Shown piece by piece: positions 10,170 through 21,401 of a stretch of DNA of 64,000 nt (positions are counted from its first letter, which is position 1; each line of letters starts with the position of its first letter). This stretch comes from Scatophagus argus (lineage: Eukaryota; Chordata; Actinopteri; Scatophagidae). The stretch is from contig NC_058496.1 of assembly GCF_020382885.2 (NCBI RefSeq), forward strand, positions 2,947,001 through 3,011,000. The letters are read 5' to 3'. The notes below the pieces were generated by a model. The model had not been told where the DNA came from and made no database searches. It worked only from the letters and a program-made list of their open reading frames with translations. A program made the translations under genes and the position numbers.

Positions 10170-11579
10170 GTAAGAGATTATAAAGATTTAGAGAACTCAG
10201 GTGAATTGTTTAACAACATGTGTCAAGGCCAGCAGCTAATATGTTTGACATGTGTTCCCTTGAGATGTAACCCTGTGTCCTGCACATTTGTTTTGTTAGC
10301 ATTCAGTTAGCATAACATTAGCTTACAGCTTTGTAACTTGTCACTTGTTTGTGTGTGTCAAGAGCCTCTCTTCATCTGCATTTGTCTTCTTTGTTTAATT
10401 TATTCATTTCTGATCCTGAGTGACTGACAACCCACAAACTGTAACAGTGACAGACTAGATATGCTATTCTTCAAGGTCCTTAGGGTGCCTCAATAGTAAA
10501 ATCTTCTGTAACGATGGGGATGCTTGCATAATGACAGTAAAGACTCTTGAATCAGTAGTGTTGTATGCCATTACGTGGCGCTCTGAGGGAGAGATTTGTC
10601 TGTCGTGGGAAAACAAAGCTGAGTTAACCTGAAATAGAGACAGGCTGTTTTGTCAAATGGCACTGATAACTTCACAGTTAGCTTCAACTTTACTGCCGAC
10701 ATTCATGTGGACAGCAAACATAACATTAGATGATAAAAAGCACATTGTGGCTAATGTTAACCTTCATTCAGATCTCTACTAATAAACAAAGAATGATTTA
10801 TTAATTATTAATACTAGCTAACTTTGCTATTTATTCAGTTAGCTAACATTAGTCTGGCTAAAAAACTGGCAGATGCCCATTTGATGGCAATCTTAAATTG
10901 GGAAAATAAGCCTCTAAAATGATGCTAACAAGATTTAAACATCATTACGTTATTTAATCACAACATTGTTTTCCTTACTACTGCAAATTCACTCTAAGTG
11001 CTGACAGAAATACTGCTGTCTCTCTGCTGCTTCTCTGGTCTAGCAAATTAAAAAGGTTTCCGTGAAAGATAAAACTTTGAGCTTATCAGCCCTCCCTCGG
11101 CTCTACGTTGTTGCGACATATAGGTTTTCATGACACAGTAAAACGTTCAGACACTCAGACACTTAGATTACGCTTCAAAATGAAACACGATCAACTGAGA
11201 TGCTGGGATTTCATTTGCAGACATTGCAGCAATGTGTATGTACTTACTGGATAAAGTACCCATTAATTAAATGCAACAATCAAATACATGAAATCTTTAA
11301 GTATTACTTAGGTTTAATAGTTTCTGTAAAGTTTAACAGTGAAAAAATAAAAAAAAATGCATAATCACTGCATGGATGTTTTTTGATCAACTGTCATCAG
11401 ATTCTGTTTCAGATGTTGCTAAAACTGTTTCAGAGAGTTGTCAGGAAATGCTTTGTTCATGAAGGAACTCGTTATTCAAAATTAAAGCAACACATTTACT
11501 CTGACCTCATAGAAAATCAATATTTGCACTAGCAAACATTATGTAATCTAAATGAATAATCGCAGCACTTTTGTCTTAG
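10170..11579 (+). other. Serpin B intron 1 with extra segment
   Basis: The intron is about 1.41 kb, against about 0.65 kb in copy A and 0.67 kb in copy C. Sequence similar to copy C stops near 10290 and resumes near 11290, so about 1 kb in the middle is unique to B. That stretch is AT-rich with repeated GTTAGC/CTAACATTA words and has no coding frame; it could be an inserted non-autonomous element. Confidence 0.45.
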
Positions 11580-11585
11580 TTCACC

Positions 11586-13278
11586 ATGATGAAGGCAGCC
11601 CTGGGTATCTGGATCCTGTGGGCGGTGATCTGCACCGGGAGAGGCCATTACTATTTTGGTTATGCCAGAGTGAATGATCATGCAGGCCAAGAAAGTGCAG
11701 CTGACAGCAGCCACAACAGCGTCTCATTGGTGACTGCAGCAAACAAAGAGTTTGCCTTCCGTCTGTACAGGAAGTTAGCAGCTCATGCCGACTCACAAGG
11801 CAAGAACATCTTCTTCTCCCCTGTTAGTGTGTCTGTTGCCTTGGCTGCTTTGTCCGTAGGAGCACGAGAGGAGACCCACCGGCAGCTTTTCAGTGGTCTG
11901 GGTTTCAACAACACCCTACTGACCCAGTCAGATGTAGATCAGGTGTTTAAGATCCTCCTCCAAAGGGCAAACAAGACATCTAATGAAGACCTCAGTGAGG
12001 GGACGGCTGTATTTGTGGACAACCGCTTCAAGCCACGACCTGAGTTCCTGGAGACCTTGAAGCAGTCCTACTTTGCAGAGGGGTTCAATTTTGACTTCAC
12101 CAAAACCACAGACAGTGCCAATACCATCAATAAGTACGTGGAGGAGAAGACCAATGGAAAGATAGACAAGCTGGTCGACAGCCTGGATCCAAGCACAGTC
12201 ATGTATCTCATCAGCTACATCTACTTCAAAGGTAAAAGGCTCCCTGAGATGAGATCCGGTTTGTTCTTTGCTTGCTCATTGTTAGGTCATGCCCGTCAGT
12301 TTGCTGTATCAACCATAAGTTGATACTGCTTATCGTCATCAAACAGGAAAGTGGGCAACTCCATTTGATCCGAGGCTCACCTGGCCGGACATATTCATGG
12401 TGGATGATTACACCAAGGTTCAGAGTTTCTTAATTTATTTGATAAGGATTGGAGTCACAATAATTATGCATCACTGTGAGTCCTTCATACTTCATACATG
12501 TGAAAAGGGACTTTCATGTTTAAATTATCATCTTCCAGGTTCCAGTCCAGATGATGAATATGGAGAAGCGCTTTTATGCCTATTATGACCCTATGATTCA
12601 GACATCAGTCCTCCACCTGCCCTTGGACAGCTGCTACTCCATGCTTCTGATGTTGCCCAACAATATGGCAACACTGGAGAATGTCATTAGCCCAGATTTT
12701 GTCAGCAAATGGTTGAGGTTAATGGAGTGCAGGTTGGGAAAATCTAAAATCCTCCTAAAATTATTGGTTTTAAATATGGAAGATTTTACAGAATTTTAAA
12801 TGGCTCCTCTTGTATCTTTGTCTATTTCCCAACTTTATTTCAGAACAATTTACGTTTCTCTTCCAAAATTCTCCATCAAGACTTTGTACTCACTGAAGGA
12901 TGTGTTGACTGAAATGGGAATGACAGACATGTTTGGTGATCGTGCAGATTTGAGTGGCATTGCAGAGGGGCAAAACCTGGCCGTCTCAGAGGTAAAGATA
13001 GAATATGTTAATGCACACACATGCAGTATTTCCTTCCTTATATTCCATCCATCATTCACCTCACTGCCTCTATTGCTCCATAGGTTGTGCACCAAGCTGC
13101 CCTGGATGTCGATGAGGTTGGAGTCACTGCTGCAGCTGCTACAGGGATCGGCATCATGGTTACATCTTCCTTCTACACCCCTATTTTGCAGTTCAATCAT
13201 CCCTTTATGGTCATCATCACTGAAAGCAACACAAAAAACATCCTCTTCATGGGAAAGATCATCAACCCAAACGTCTGA
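11586..13278 (+). CDS. Alpha-1-antitrypsin-like serpin, copy B
   Basis: Second tandem serpin, a predicted secreted protease inhibitor. Exons are 11586-12231, 12347-12417, 12539-12732, 12844-12991 and 13084-13278; each has the same length as in copies A and C (417 aa), and all splice sites are retained. It is the most divergent copy. The segment after the signal peptide is RGHYYFGYARVNDH, in place of the His-rich version. Exon 4 and the distal reactive-centre loop differ: after the hinge EVGVTAAAATG the loop reads MVTSSFYTPILQFNHPF, so the scissile region is TSSFY (residues 380-384). The hinge still fits an inhibitory serpin. Sequons FNNTL and ANKTS are present; the INTTV and FNNSY sites of A and C are lost. 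Its promoter has a degenerate TATA box. Confidence 0.87.
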
Positions 13279-13850
13279 TGTAACAAACACTTTGTTTTTA
13301 CAGCTGTTGCATCACCTATTAAACATTCAGATATTTTGTTATTGAGTGTGTTTTAATGTTTTAACAGTTTTGATGGTTGTTTTCTATTGAGTTTTATTCT
13401 AAAATAACACAGGGATCGGAAGCATTGGACAACAGATAAAATTAGCATTCAACCTCTTAATTGCTAACATTTCCAGTTAAGATAAGATAAGATAATCCTT
13501 TATTAGTCCCATTACTGGGAAATTACAGTTGGTTATGCAAATAGAAAAGAAAAGAAGTACATTCATTTCGAAATATCATCACACATCTTGGACACATTTA
13601 TTTAAGCTCTAAAAAACAGAATGGATGTTATTGACTTGTAACGTAACATTAATAATGTCTTCACCAAACATAAGAAATATGTTGCTTTGCCTTGAGAAAC
13701 AGCCCAACGTTCCTCTGGATTTTCAGTATCCATTTACTGATCAGTCGAGAATCAATGAAATGATAACGATTTGTCAGATTGCCTATGTTCACGCAAAGTG
13801 AAACCTGGAACACAGTGGAAATGATCCTTTTGCTAACTGCATTTGACCCT
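13279..13850. other. Serpin B 3' flank
   Basis: The 3' UTR-like stretch (to about 13400) resembles those of A and C. A short retroposon tail follows at 13477-13529. Sequence around 13560-13700 resembles 9230-9360 after serpin A, which shows how far the duplicated unit extends 3' of the gene. No gene is seen. Confidence 0.45.
13477..13529. repeat. Retroposon tail fragment
   Basis: GATAAGATAAGATAATCC followed by TTTATTAGTCCCATTACTGG and AAATTACAG resembles the 3' end of a common teleost LINE/SINE. It is absent at the equivalent place after serpin A, so it inserted after the duplication or was lost there. Confidence 0.55.
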
Positions 13851-13859
13851 CTAAATCAG

Positions 13860-14185
13860 AACATTACGTCATTAGAAAATGGCCGCCATGTGTACGGTCT
13901 GCCTAGCTGTGGAATTAATAAATCCTGAGAAGAAGAAGTTTGCAAGGAGAGGCAGCGCATGGAGTCAATAAAAGAATAATACACCTCCTTTAGTAGGAGA
14001 GCAGGCTGGAAGGGCAACATTTCTGCAGAATAATTGATGCTTTTAGAATTTATAGATACAATACAAATGCTTAAAATAAAGTTAGCAAGGCAACCAAAGT
14101 TTGTGTCAATAGACAATGTTATTAACAAATAACAGTAACAGGAGATAGACAACTTGTTTTGGTGAGAAAAGTACTTACTGAGTCA
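13860..14185 (+). pseudogene. Relic of carnmt1 exon 1 and start of its intron 1
   Basis: The region aligns by eye with 17530-17885 around the true carnmt1 exon 1. Shared words include AGAAGAAGAAGTTTGC, AGGCTGGAAGGGCAACATTT, CTGCAGAATAATTGATGC, GCTTAAAATAA and TTTGTGTCAATAGACAATG. The start codon and frame are broken by substitutions and indels. Similarity stops near 14185, where dusp26-like sequence starts, so this is a duplication junction. Only the first exon and its flanks are present. Confidence 0.75.
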
Positions 14186-14189
14186 TCTT

Positions 14190-14480
14190 TAACTTGTGTA
14201 AACTACAGCTCTGCTATGTGAGTTTCCACTGAGGGAAGGCGTGAAAGCGTGTCTCAGGTTTCTTAAAATGTGCTGATTTCTGTGTCTGAAATTGTCTTGT
14301 AAACATCAATCCATCCCTATGAAATATATCAGGAAACATAGAGATGATGTGTTTTGCAGACACAGTACAGAAAAGCAGGCTGGTCTGTCCATGCATGGAG
14401 TCACCCACATCCTGAATGCAGCTCACAGTAAATGGAGAGTAGGTGAACCTCACCTACATCGACACAGAGGCTCAGGGCAA
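14190..14480 (+). pseudogene. Relic of dusp26 intron 1/exon 2 between serpins B and C
   Basis: Matches the dusp26 intron 1 end and exon 2 (4190-4480). The acceptor TTTTGCAG and the words ATGCATGGAGTCACCCACAT and CCTGAATGCAGCTCACAG are preserved, then an internal deletion breaks the frame after AGTAAATGGAGAG. It is better preserved than the relic at 9376-9660. It abuts the carnmt1 relic on its left. Exons 1 and 3 are missing. Confidence 0.78.
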
Positions 14481-14610
14481 ATGTCTGGTGGTCAGTTTTC
14501 TCATGAATGCGACTTTCGTATAAACACTGACAGTGTGAGTTTTTGCCTTTACCCTGTGCACTCAGCATGATGCTATGCTAAGACAGTAATCATTACACAG
14601 AACAAATGCA

Positions 14611-14737
14611 GTGACCGAGCAAATAAGAGATTGAGATAGAGGATAAACAAAGACAAAGTTCAGGTGAGCAGTTTTATAAAAGAGCCATCACCCGTACAGC
14701 CTGTGCTTTGCTGGACATTACAGCAAACCAGGAGAAG
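14611..14737 (+). promoter_or_regulatory. Serpin C promoter and non-coding exon 1
   Basis: GAGCAAATAAGAG and CAAAGTTCA (14654-14662) lead to TATAAAAG (14675-14682). A short non-coding exon ends at 14737 with donor GTAAGC. The layout is the same as before copy A, with both the TATA box and the HNF4-like motif intact. Exon 2 starts at about 15412. Confidence 0.62.
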
Positions 14738-15417
14738 GTAAGCAAAGCTTTAAAGAGCTCAGATGAAATGTTTAACAATATGGTCTTAAGTCGAAGGACT
14801 CGGCTAACAGTTAAGAGCTATGTTTGACATCTTGGTTTTGTTTGAGACGTAACTGTGTATCACACATTTCAAATTTATTACATAGTAGTCAAACGATGAA
14901 TTACTGTAAAATTTTGATGGCTTTAAAAAACCTCATATCTCATAAAAATCCGGGGTCATTCTGAAATATATCAATCTTACTTAGTGTTTAACAATTCCTG
15001 CTAAGTTTAACAGCCAAAAAATCTGTTAATCATGAGGACTGCATGGTTGTGGTTTGATTGATTTCATTAGCAACGATACAATCCATCACTTATCATCAGA
15101 TCCTGATTCAAATGTTCTGTGTTGGTGCATGGACATAATTAACATCACTGTCTCTAAATTAACCCCGCCAACGTCAAACCAGTGAAAATAATGTGAAAAT
15201 AACCAAAACTGATCCAAAGAATTGGCAGAAAATACTTTGTACCTGAAGGAGCTCATCGCTGAATGAATTGATGATTTGATAATTTGAAAACTGCTTTTCA
15301 GGGCCTTTAAAGCAATACATTCACTGTAACTTTTAAGAAAATCAATATTTGCAATAGCAAACATTGCATAACCCAAATGAACATCACTGCACTTTTGAAC
15401 TTTCATCTTAGTTCACC

Positions 15418-17105
15418 ATGATGAAGGCAGCCCTGGGTATCTGGATCCTATCGGCAGTGATCTGCGTAGGAAGAGGTCATCACCATGCCGGTCATGCCAG
15501 CGTCGAAGATCATGCAGGCCAAGAAACTGCAGCTGACAGCAGCCACAACAGCGTCTCACTGGTGACTGCAGCAAACAAAGAGTTTGCCTTCCGTCTGTAC
15601 AGGAAGTTAGCAGCTCATGCCGACTCACAAGGCAAGAACATCTTCTTCTCCCCTGTTAGTGTGTCTGTTGCCTTGGCTGCTTTGTCCGTAGGAGCACGAG
15701 AGGAGACCCACCGGCAGCTTTTCAGTGGTCTGGGTTTCAACAACACCCTACTGACCCAGTCAGATGTAGATCAGGTGTTTAAGATCCTCCTCCAAAGGGC
15801 AAACAAGACATCTAATGAAGACCTCAGTGAGGGGACGGCTGTATTTGTGGACAACCGCTTCAAGCCACGACCTGAGTTCCTGGAGACCTTGAAGCAGTCC
15901 TACTTTGCAGAGGGGTTCAATGTTGACTTCACCAAAACCACAGACAGTGCCAATACCATCAATAAGTACGTGGAGGAGAAGACCAATGGAAAGATAGACA
16001 AGCTGGTCGACAACCTGGATCCAAGCACAGTCATGTATCTCATCAGCTACATCTACTTCAAAGGTAAAAGGCTCCCTGAGATGAGATCCGATTTTCCAAA
16101 AAGCACATTTTCCGTTTTTATGTATCAAACATAAGCTGTGTTTTGATTCTGCTCATCCTCATCAAACAGGAAAGTGGGCAACTCCATTTGACCCAAAGCT
16201 CACTAAGGAGGACATGTTCAGGGTGGATGGCAACACAAAGGTTCAAAGTTGCTTCATTAATTCAGAATAGATTGGAGATACAATAATTATGCATCTTCAT
16301 GCATCTTCTTACAGTACAATTATGGGACTTCATGTTTAAGTTAACATCTTCCAGGTTCCAGTCCAGATGATGAATATGGAGGAGCGTGTTGATACGTATT
16401 ATGATCAGGCAATTAACACAACGGTCCTCCACCTGCCCTTCAACAACTCCTACTCCATGCTGCTGATGTTGCCCGATGATATGGCAACACTGGAGAACAC
16501 CATCTGCCCAGGTCATGTCACCAAATGGTTGAAGTGGATGAAGTCCAGGTTGGGGAATCTAAAATCACCCTTAAATTCTTGATGTTTAATATGGATGTTT
16601 TGAAAATGTTTAAACTACTCAACTTTTTCCTGTCAGATCAGTCACTGTGTGTCTATTTACCAATTTTTCTTTTAGGACATACGATATATTTGTTCCAAAG
16701 TTCTCCATCAAGACTTCCTACACCCTGGACAGTGTGTTGACTGAAATGGGAATGACAGACATGTTTGGTGATCGTGCAGATTTGAGTGGCATTGCAGAGG
16801 GGCAAAAACTGACAGTCTCAGAGGTAAAGATAGAGTATGTTATAGCACACATGCACTATTTTCCTTATATTCCACCCATCATTCACCTCACTGCCTCTAT
16901 TGCTCCATAGGTTGTGCACCAAGCTGCCCTGGATGTCGATGAAGCCGGAGCCACCGCTGCAGCTGCTACAGGGATCGGGATCACACTTTTGTCCTTCCGC
17001 CACATCCCTATCATGAGGTTCGATCGTCCCTTTATGGTCATCGTCACTGAACACAACACAAAAGACATCCTCTTTATGGGAAAGATTGTCAACCCAAACA
17101 TCTGA
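15418..17105 (+). CDS. Alpha-1-antitrypsin-like serpin, copy C
   Basis: Third tandem serpin, 417 aa. Exons are 15418-16063, 16170-16240, 16355-16548, 16676-16823 and 16911-17105. The signal peptide and His-rich N-terminus are identical to copy A, and intron 2 is nearly identical to A. Several sites instead match copy B (QRANKTSNEDL, IYFKG), so C is a mosaic of the two. The reactive-centre loop has the A-type hinge (EAGATAAAATGIGI), then TLLSFRHIPIMRF; residues 378-384 differ from both other copies, giving a candidate scissile region of LSFR (380-383). This suggests a different target protease (inference). Upstream TATA and HNF4-like motifs are intact. carnmt1 starts 518 bp downstream on the same strand. 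Confidence 0.88.
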
Positions 17106-17622
17106 TGTAACAAACACTTTTTTACTAAAGTGCAGCTTGCATCACCTATAAAACACTCAGAAAACATTTGTCCTGTGGTCTTTCTTCATTACTGAATATG
17201 TTTTAATGTCTGAACAGTTTTAATGTTGTTGTATGTTTGTTTGGCAAAATGGTGCAATTATAAAACATTATCAAAAAGAATCAAAATAATAGAGATAATC
17301 TTTTAAAGCAAATGCATGAAATTCAGAGACTGTAGAGCTATAACAGTTTTATATGTTTTAGCCCAACAGCTACATATACTGTATATTATAATCTACTGAA
17401 GTGTATACTTTCTAATTACGTATAATATTAACGTAATCAACAGTGACTCGGGTCATATTATTTTGTGCATCCGTTTGTTTGCCTTCGACTAACTGCATTC
17501 CAATAATTTGCCTGTAGATGGCAGCAACACACTCTTTGGAGTCTGCTCTTCCTGAATCAACAAATCTCAAGAAGAAGAAATTTGTCGCGATTTGATTGGA
17601 TAGCTCCAGATTTGTTTTAGAC

Positions 17623-20600
17623 ATGGCCGAAACAGCAAGAGAAGGACCGCAAGGTGGACCGTATTTTCACAAAGAGAGAATTAAATACAGCCCCGAGGAG
17701 GAGGCCAGGCTGGAAAGGGAGCATTTCTGGAGAATAATCGATGCCTTTAGGTTTTACAGGTATAATATCGGTGCTTAAAATAAAATAAGAGCCGGGCGAC
17801 GTCAGTTTGTGTCAATAGACAATGTCGTTAGCAAATAAGCAAAGGACAGTTAACTCGTTCTGGAGGGAAGATCACACACTGAGGTAGTTCAACGTTATTC
17901 AGACATTCGCTAGTGCTTCCCACCGTTACTTAACTTGAATTTAAGCAGCGCCCTGTGGCAGTTATTTATTAATCATGTGTCTTGAGCCCAACTCGCACCA
18001 CTTCTACTCCATGATTGACTTTCTCCAACACTTAGAACAAACAAACTTAGAGAGAAACGCTGTCACATAAGTTAGCAGCCTTATTTGAAGACAATAATAT
18101 AAGAGGCATTTGGACCAGTGTGTGTGAAACCCCCAAATCGATCCTCAGGTTTGTAACTCGTATGATAATCAGATTTGCTGGCCGATATATACACCAAGAA
18201 ATCAAATAATTATGCACGATATTGTTTTCATTTGAAGACTTTTTATGCCACTGATATGATGATAATAGCATAGTAATGCAAAGTATAATATTTCAAGTAG
18301 CAGTGCGAAAAATACATTTGAACTATCTTAAATAGATAAAACAATAATATAAACAATAAAACCACCCAACAAAAACAGTTACTAAAATATGAATAATATG
18401 GGACATGGGTATTGTCCTTCCTTTCTCAACAGTCGATGTAAGCCAGTTGAGCTTTTGCCACTTTAAGTTGATATGTAAGATGAATTGATAACATAATTAT
18501 TGCGACAGGCTAAGTGACAGCTGACATGAACCCTTGTGTCTCTTCTGTTCAGAGTTCATGTCGAGGAGCAGGTTAAGCGTGCCAAGCTTCAGTTTCGGAG
18601 TCTGCCACAGCACCACCAGGATTTGCTGCCAGATGTTTTGTCTAACCTGGCGCGAATCAGCCAGTGTGCAGACTGCAACCAGGAGCTGCTGCAGGCCATT
18701 GTTCACAACAGCCTCCACATGTTTGAGAACATTGAATACGGCGAGAGGGTAAGGCTTGACTTAGACCAGGGCCCGATTTCAGAAAGCAGGTTCAGAGGAT
18801 ATCAAAGTATGTTAAGTCTAAAATGAGGGAAGACTCTACAGCCTGTCAAAGCACATACTGGAAGGCATTCATCTCAGGAGTTTGTGTCTTTAGAAACATT
18901 GAAATCCCCGTTAGATGCACTATATAAGCAATATGTGTAAGATAAATGTAAAGGTCTGCATTATAATGCATTCATTTTCACTGCTCCACTGCATTTAAAT
19001 GGCCTCTCTACTGTTTATTTAACCACTGCCGTGGCGAACCATGGTGCTGAAACTCCATGGGTGATGGAGTCCCATCACACAACGTATCTTGCAGTGACCA
19101 TAGTCGGACTTGATTGAGCTAATTATGGTTGGCTCTACTGGAACCAAAAGTTATTTAAATTTGATTTCTGAAACAGAAAGTCATCTATAGTCCACAGGTA
19201 GTCTGCTGTAAACATACAATAGACACACAGGTTGTAGTTTATTTTTTTCATTCACTTAAGGAATTTAGGTAAAGATATTTTATCTTCATCCAACTTCCAG
19301 GAGGATCCAAAGAAGTTGCGACCGTCCACTACGTTTGACATGGACAAACTCAAGTCCACCATAAAGCAGTTTGTCAGAGACTGGAGCGAGGTGGGCCGGG
19401 CTGAGAGGGACTCCTGCTACCGGCCAATCATCCAAGAGATCCAAAGACTCTTCCCAAGTGACCAATAGTAGGAAACTTATGCTCACTCACCACATGCATG
19501 CCAAGAAAACAAAGGACTCAGACACAGAGATATGTGAAGACTAAATGATAGAATCACCTTTCACACGGCTGTGGTCTCAGAACACCTTGTAATAATGCAG
19601 ATAATATGACTTACCACATGTTTTCTATGTGATATGTGCATTTTGTACATTTTATTATGTCAGTGATGTGTCTAAGGTGAGCGTGCTGGTTCCGGGTGCT
19701 GGGCTCGGCCGGCTTGCCTGGGAAATCGCTCGGCTCGGCTACATTTGCCAAGGCAACGAATGGAGCTTCTTCATGCTCTTCTCTTCAAACTTTGTTCTCA
19801 ATAGGTAAATCATGCTATGCTATGCTATGTACCTCTGTCTGTGTACCCCCCCTCGCTCTCTGTTGTTGTGATTTGGTGCTATATGACGACATAATTTGAA
19901 AAAATTGAATTGAATTACACACTGACACCACACCATCACTCTTGTAACACCCAGGCACTCTCACCTTCTGTACATTCATGCAGGATATCTCAGCTCGCTT
20001 GAGGTAGAACTGTCTATCAGTCATGCTTAACTCTACAAGTATGTGTCGCTGATCACAAATGAAGTCAGAACACATAATTCGCATGTTGGGCACTACATTT
20101 CTGGCGTCATGCTTCGCAGAGTATCGCTTCCGTCCCTCCGCCTGTAGTAATACATTTTGACTGCTCCATACAGGTGTGAACAGGTGAACTCGCTGACCCT
20201 GTACCCCTGGATCCACCAGTTCAGCAACAACAAGAAATTCTCCGACCAAACGCGACCAATCAGGTTCCCCGATGTCAACCCTCAGAGCTTACCACAGAAT
20301 GCAGACTTCTCCATGGTGGCAGGAGACTTTGTGGAAGTCTACAGTGACTCAGGTTAGTGAAAGCTGTGTGGATCTTGCACCTTTGCTGTGTCCCTGATTT
20401 AGTTTGCAGTCAAAACACCCGCAAGGCAAATGAGCTAATGAGGACTTCAGTCAACTTTGTGTTTACCTCAACCCCTCCAGCAATCTTCCCTGAAAGAATT
20501 AACCGTTTGGTCCCCAAAATATGCTTTGAGGAAGAAGCTCACGCGGGACCAGCTACAGTTTAGTTTTGATGCTCTCCACGTTGATTCAGTCAGCTCAGAT

Positions 20601-21401
20601 TGTGCCCAAAACAGCTTGCTATCACAGAGAAAATTTGTTTGTGCAGCTTTTGTAACGTCAATCAATCACGTTACAATATACTGTCTGTTTCTGTCAGATT
20701 CCTGGGACTGTGTGGCTACCTGCTTCTTCATCGACACAGCTCACAATGTCATCGAGTATGTGGAGACTATCTGGAAGATTCTTAAGCCTGGTGGAGTGTG
20801 GATCAACTTGGGTGAGTCAGCTTTTGTAAAGCAGACGAATACATGACCATGAAGCTGTAAGGACTACAGCAGTAATTTACTATACGTTGTCAGTTTTCCA
20901 GCCAGGTCTGTCAGGTTGATGTATGATCAGACGTCAGTGTGTCAGACTACAGTTTTTTATAAGTAAGCTTATCTCAGAATTTGAACATTTTATGCTCCTT
21001 CAGGCCCACTGCTGTACCACTTTGAGAACATGGCCAACGAGCTCTCAGTTGAACTTTGCTACGAAGACATTCGAAAGGCGATCGTTAAGTTCGGCTTCCA
21101 AATAGAGGTGTGCCACTTTAATTTACTGATATTTAAAAATCGTGTTTGTGAAAGGTCTTAGAGCTCCTGTCCCAGTCATAAAACAGCATCTGTGTTCCTC
21201 CTGCAGCTGGAGAAGGAGTCGGTTCAGACCACCTACACGGAAAACGACCGCTCCATGTTGAGATACGTTTACGACTGCATCTTCTTTGTGGCGCGTAAGC
21301 CCGCAGATCTGTACTCTAACGGCCAAGAAGATGACCAACAACAGAGTTTTCCGCCGGCCGCTAAGTCACCACGGTGGGAAGATGCCGACAGCCTGACGTG
21401 A
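17623..21401 (+). CDS. carnmt1: Carnosine N-methyltransferase
   Basis: Homologue of human CARNMT1 (C9orf41), the SAM-dependent enzyme that methylates carnosine to anserine. Eight exons keep one frame: 17623-17759, 18553-18748, 19301-19467, 19664-19804, 20174-20352, 20698-20811, 21004-21107 and 21207-21401, giving 410 aa against 409 in human. The ATG at 17623 starts [18 protein letters not shown] motif I is [16 protein letters not shown] (residues 174-189), followed by [19 protein letters not shown]. Other family blocks are [61 protein letters not shown] and the C-terminal [12 protein letters not shown]. The exon 3 donor is the less typical TA/GTAGGA at 19467, required by frame and homology. 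AATAAA at 22017-22022 is the likely polyadenylation signal. Confidence 0.93.
18768..18840. repeat. Dispersed repeat fragment in carnmt1 intron 2
   Basis: CCCGATTTCAGAAAGCAGG followed by TATGTTAAGTCTAAAATGAGG resembles a common teleost interspersed element recalled from other fish introns. Boundaries and class are uncertain. Confidence 0.35.
19806..19917 (+). repeat. SINE-like tail in carnmt1 intron 4
   Basis: TTGTGATTTGGTGCTATATG, then an AAATTGAATTGAATT end, is the typical 3' tail of a teleost SINE/LINE. A short ATGCT repeat precedes it. It starts immediately after the exon 4 donor. Confidence 0.55.
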
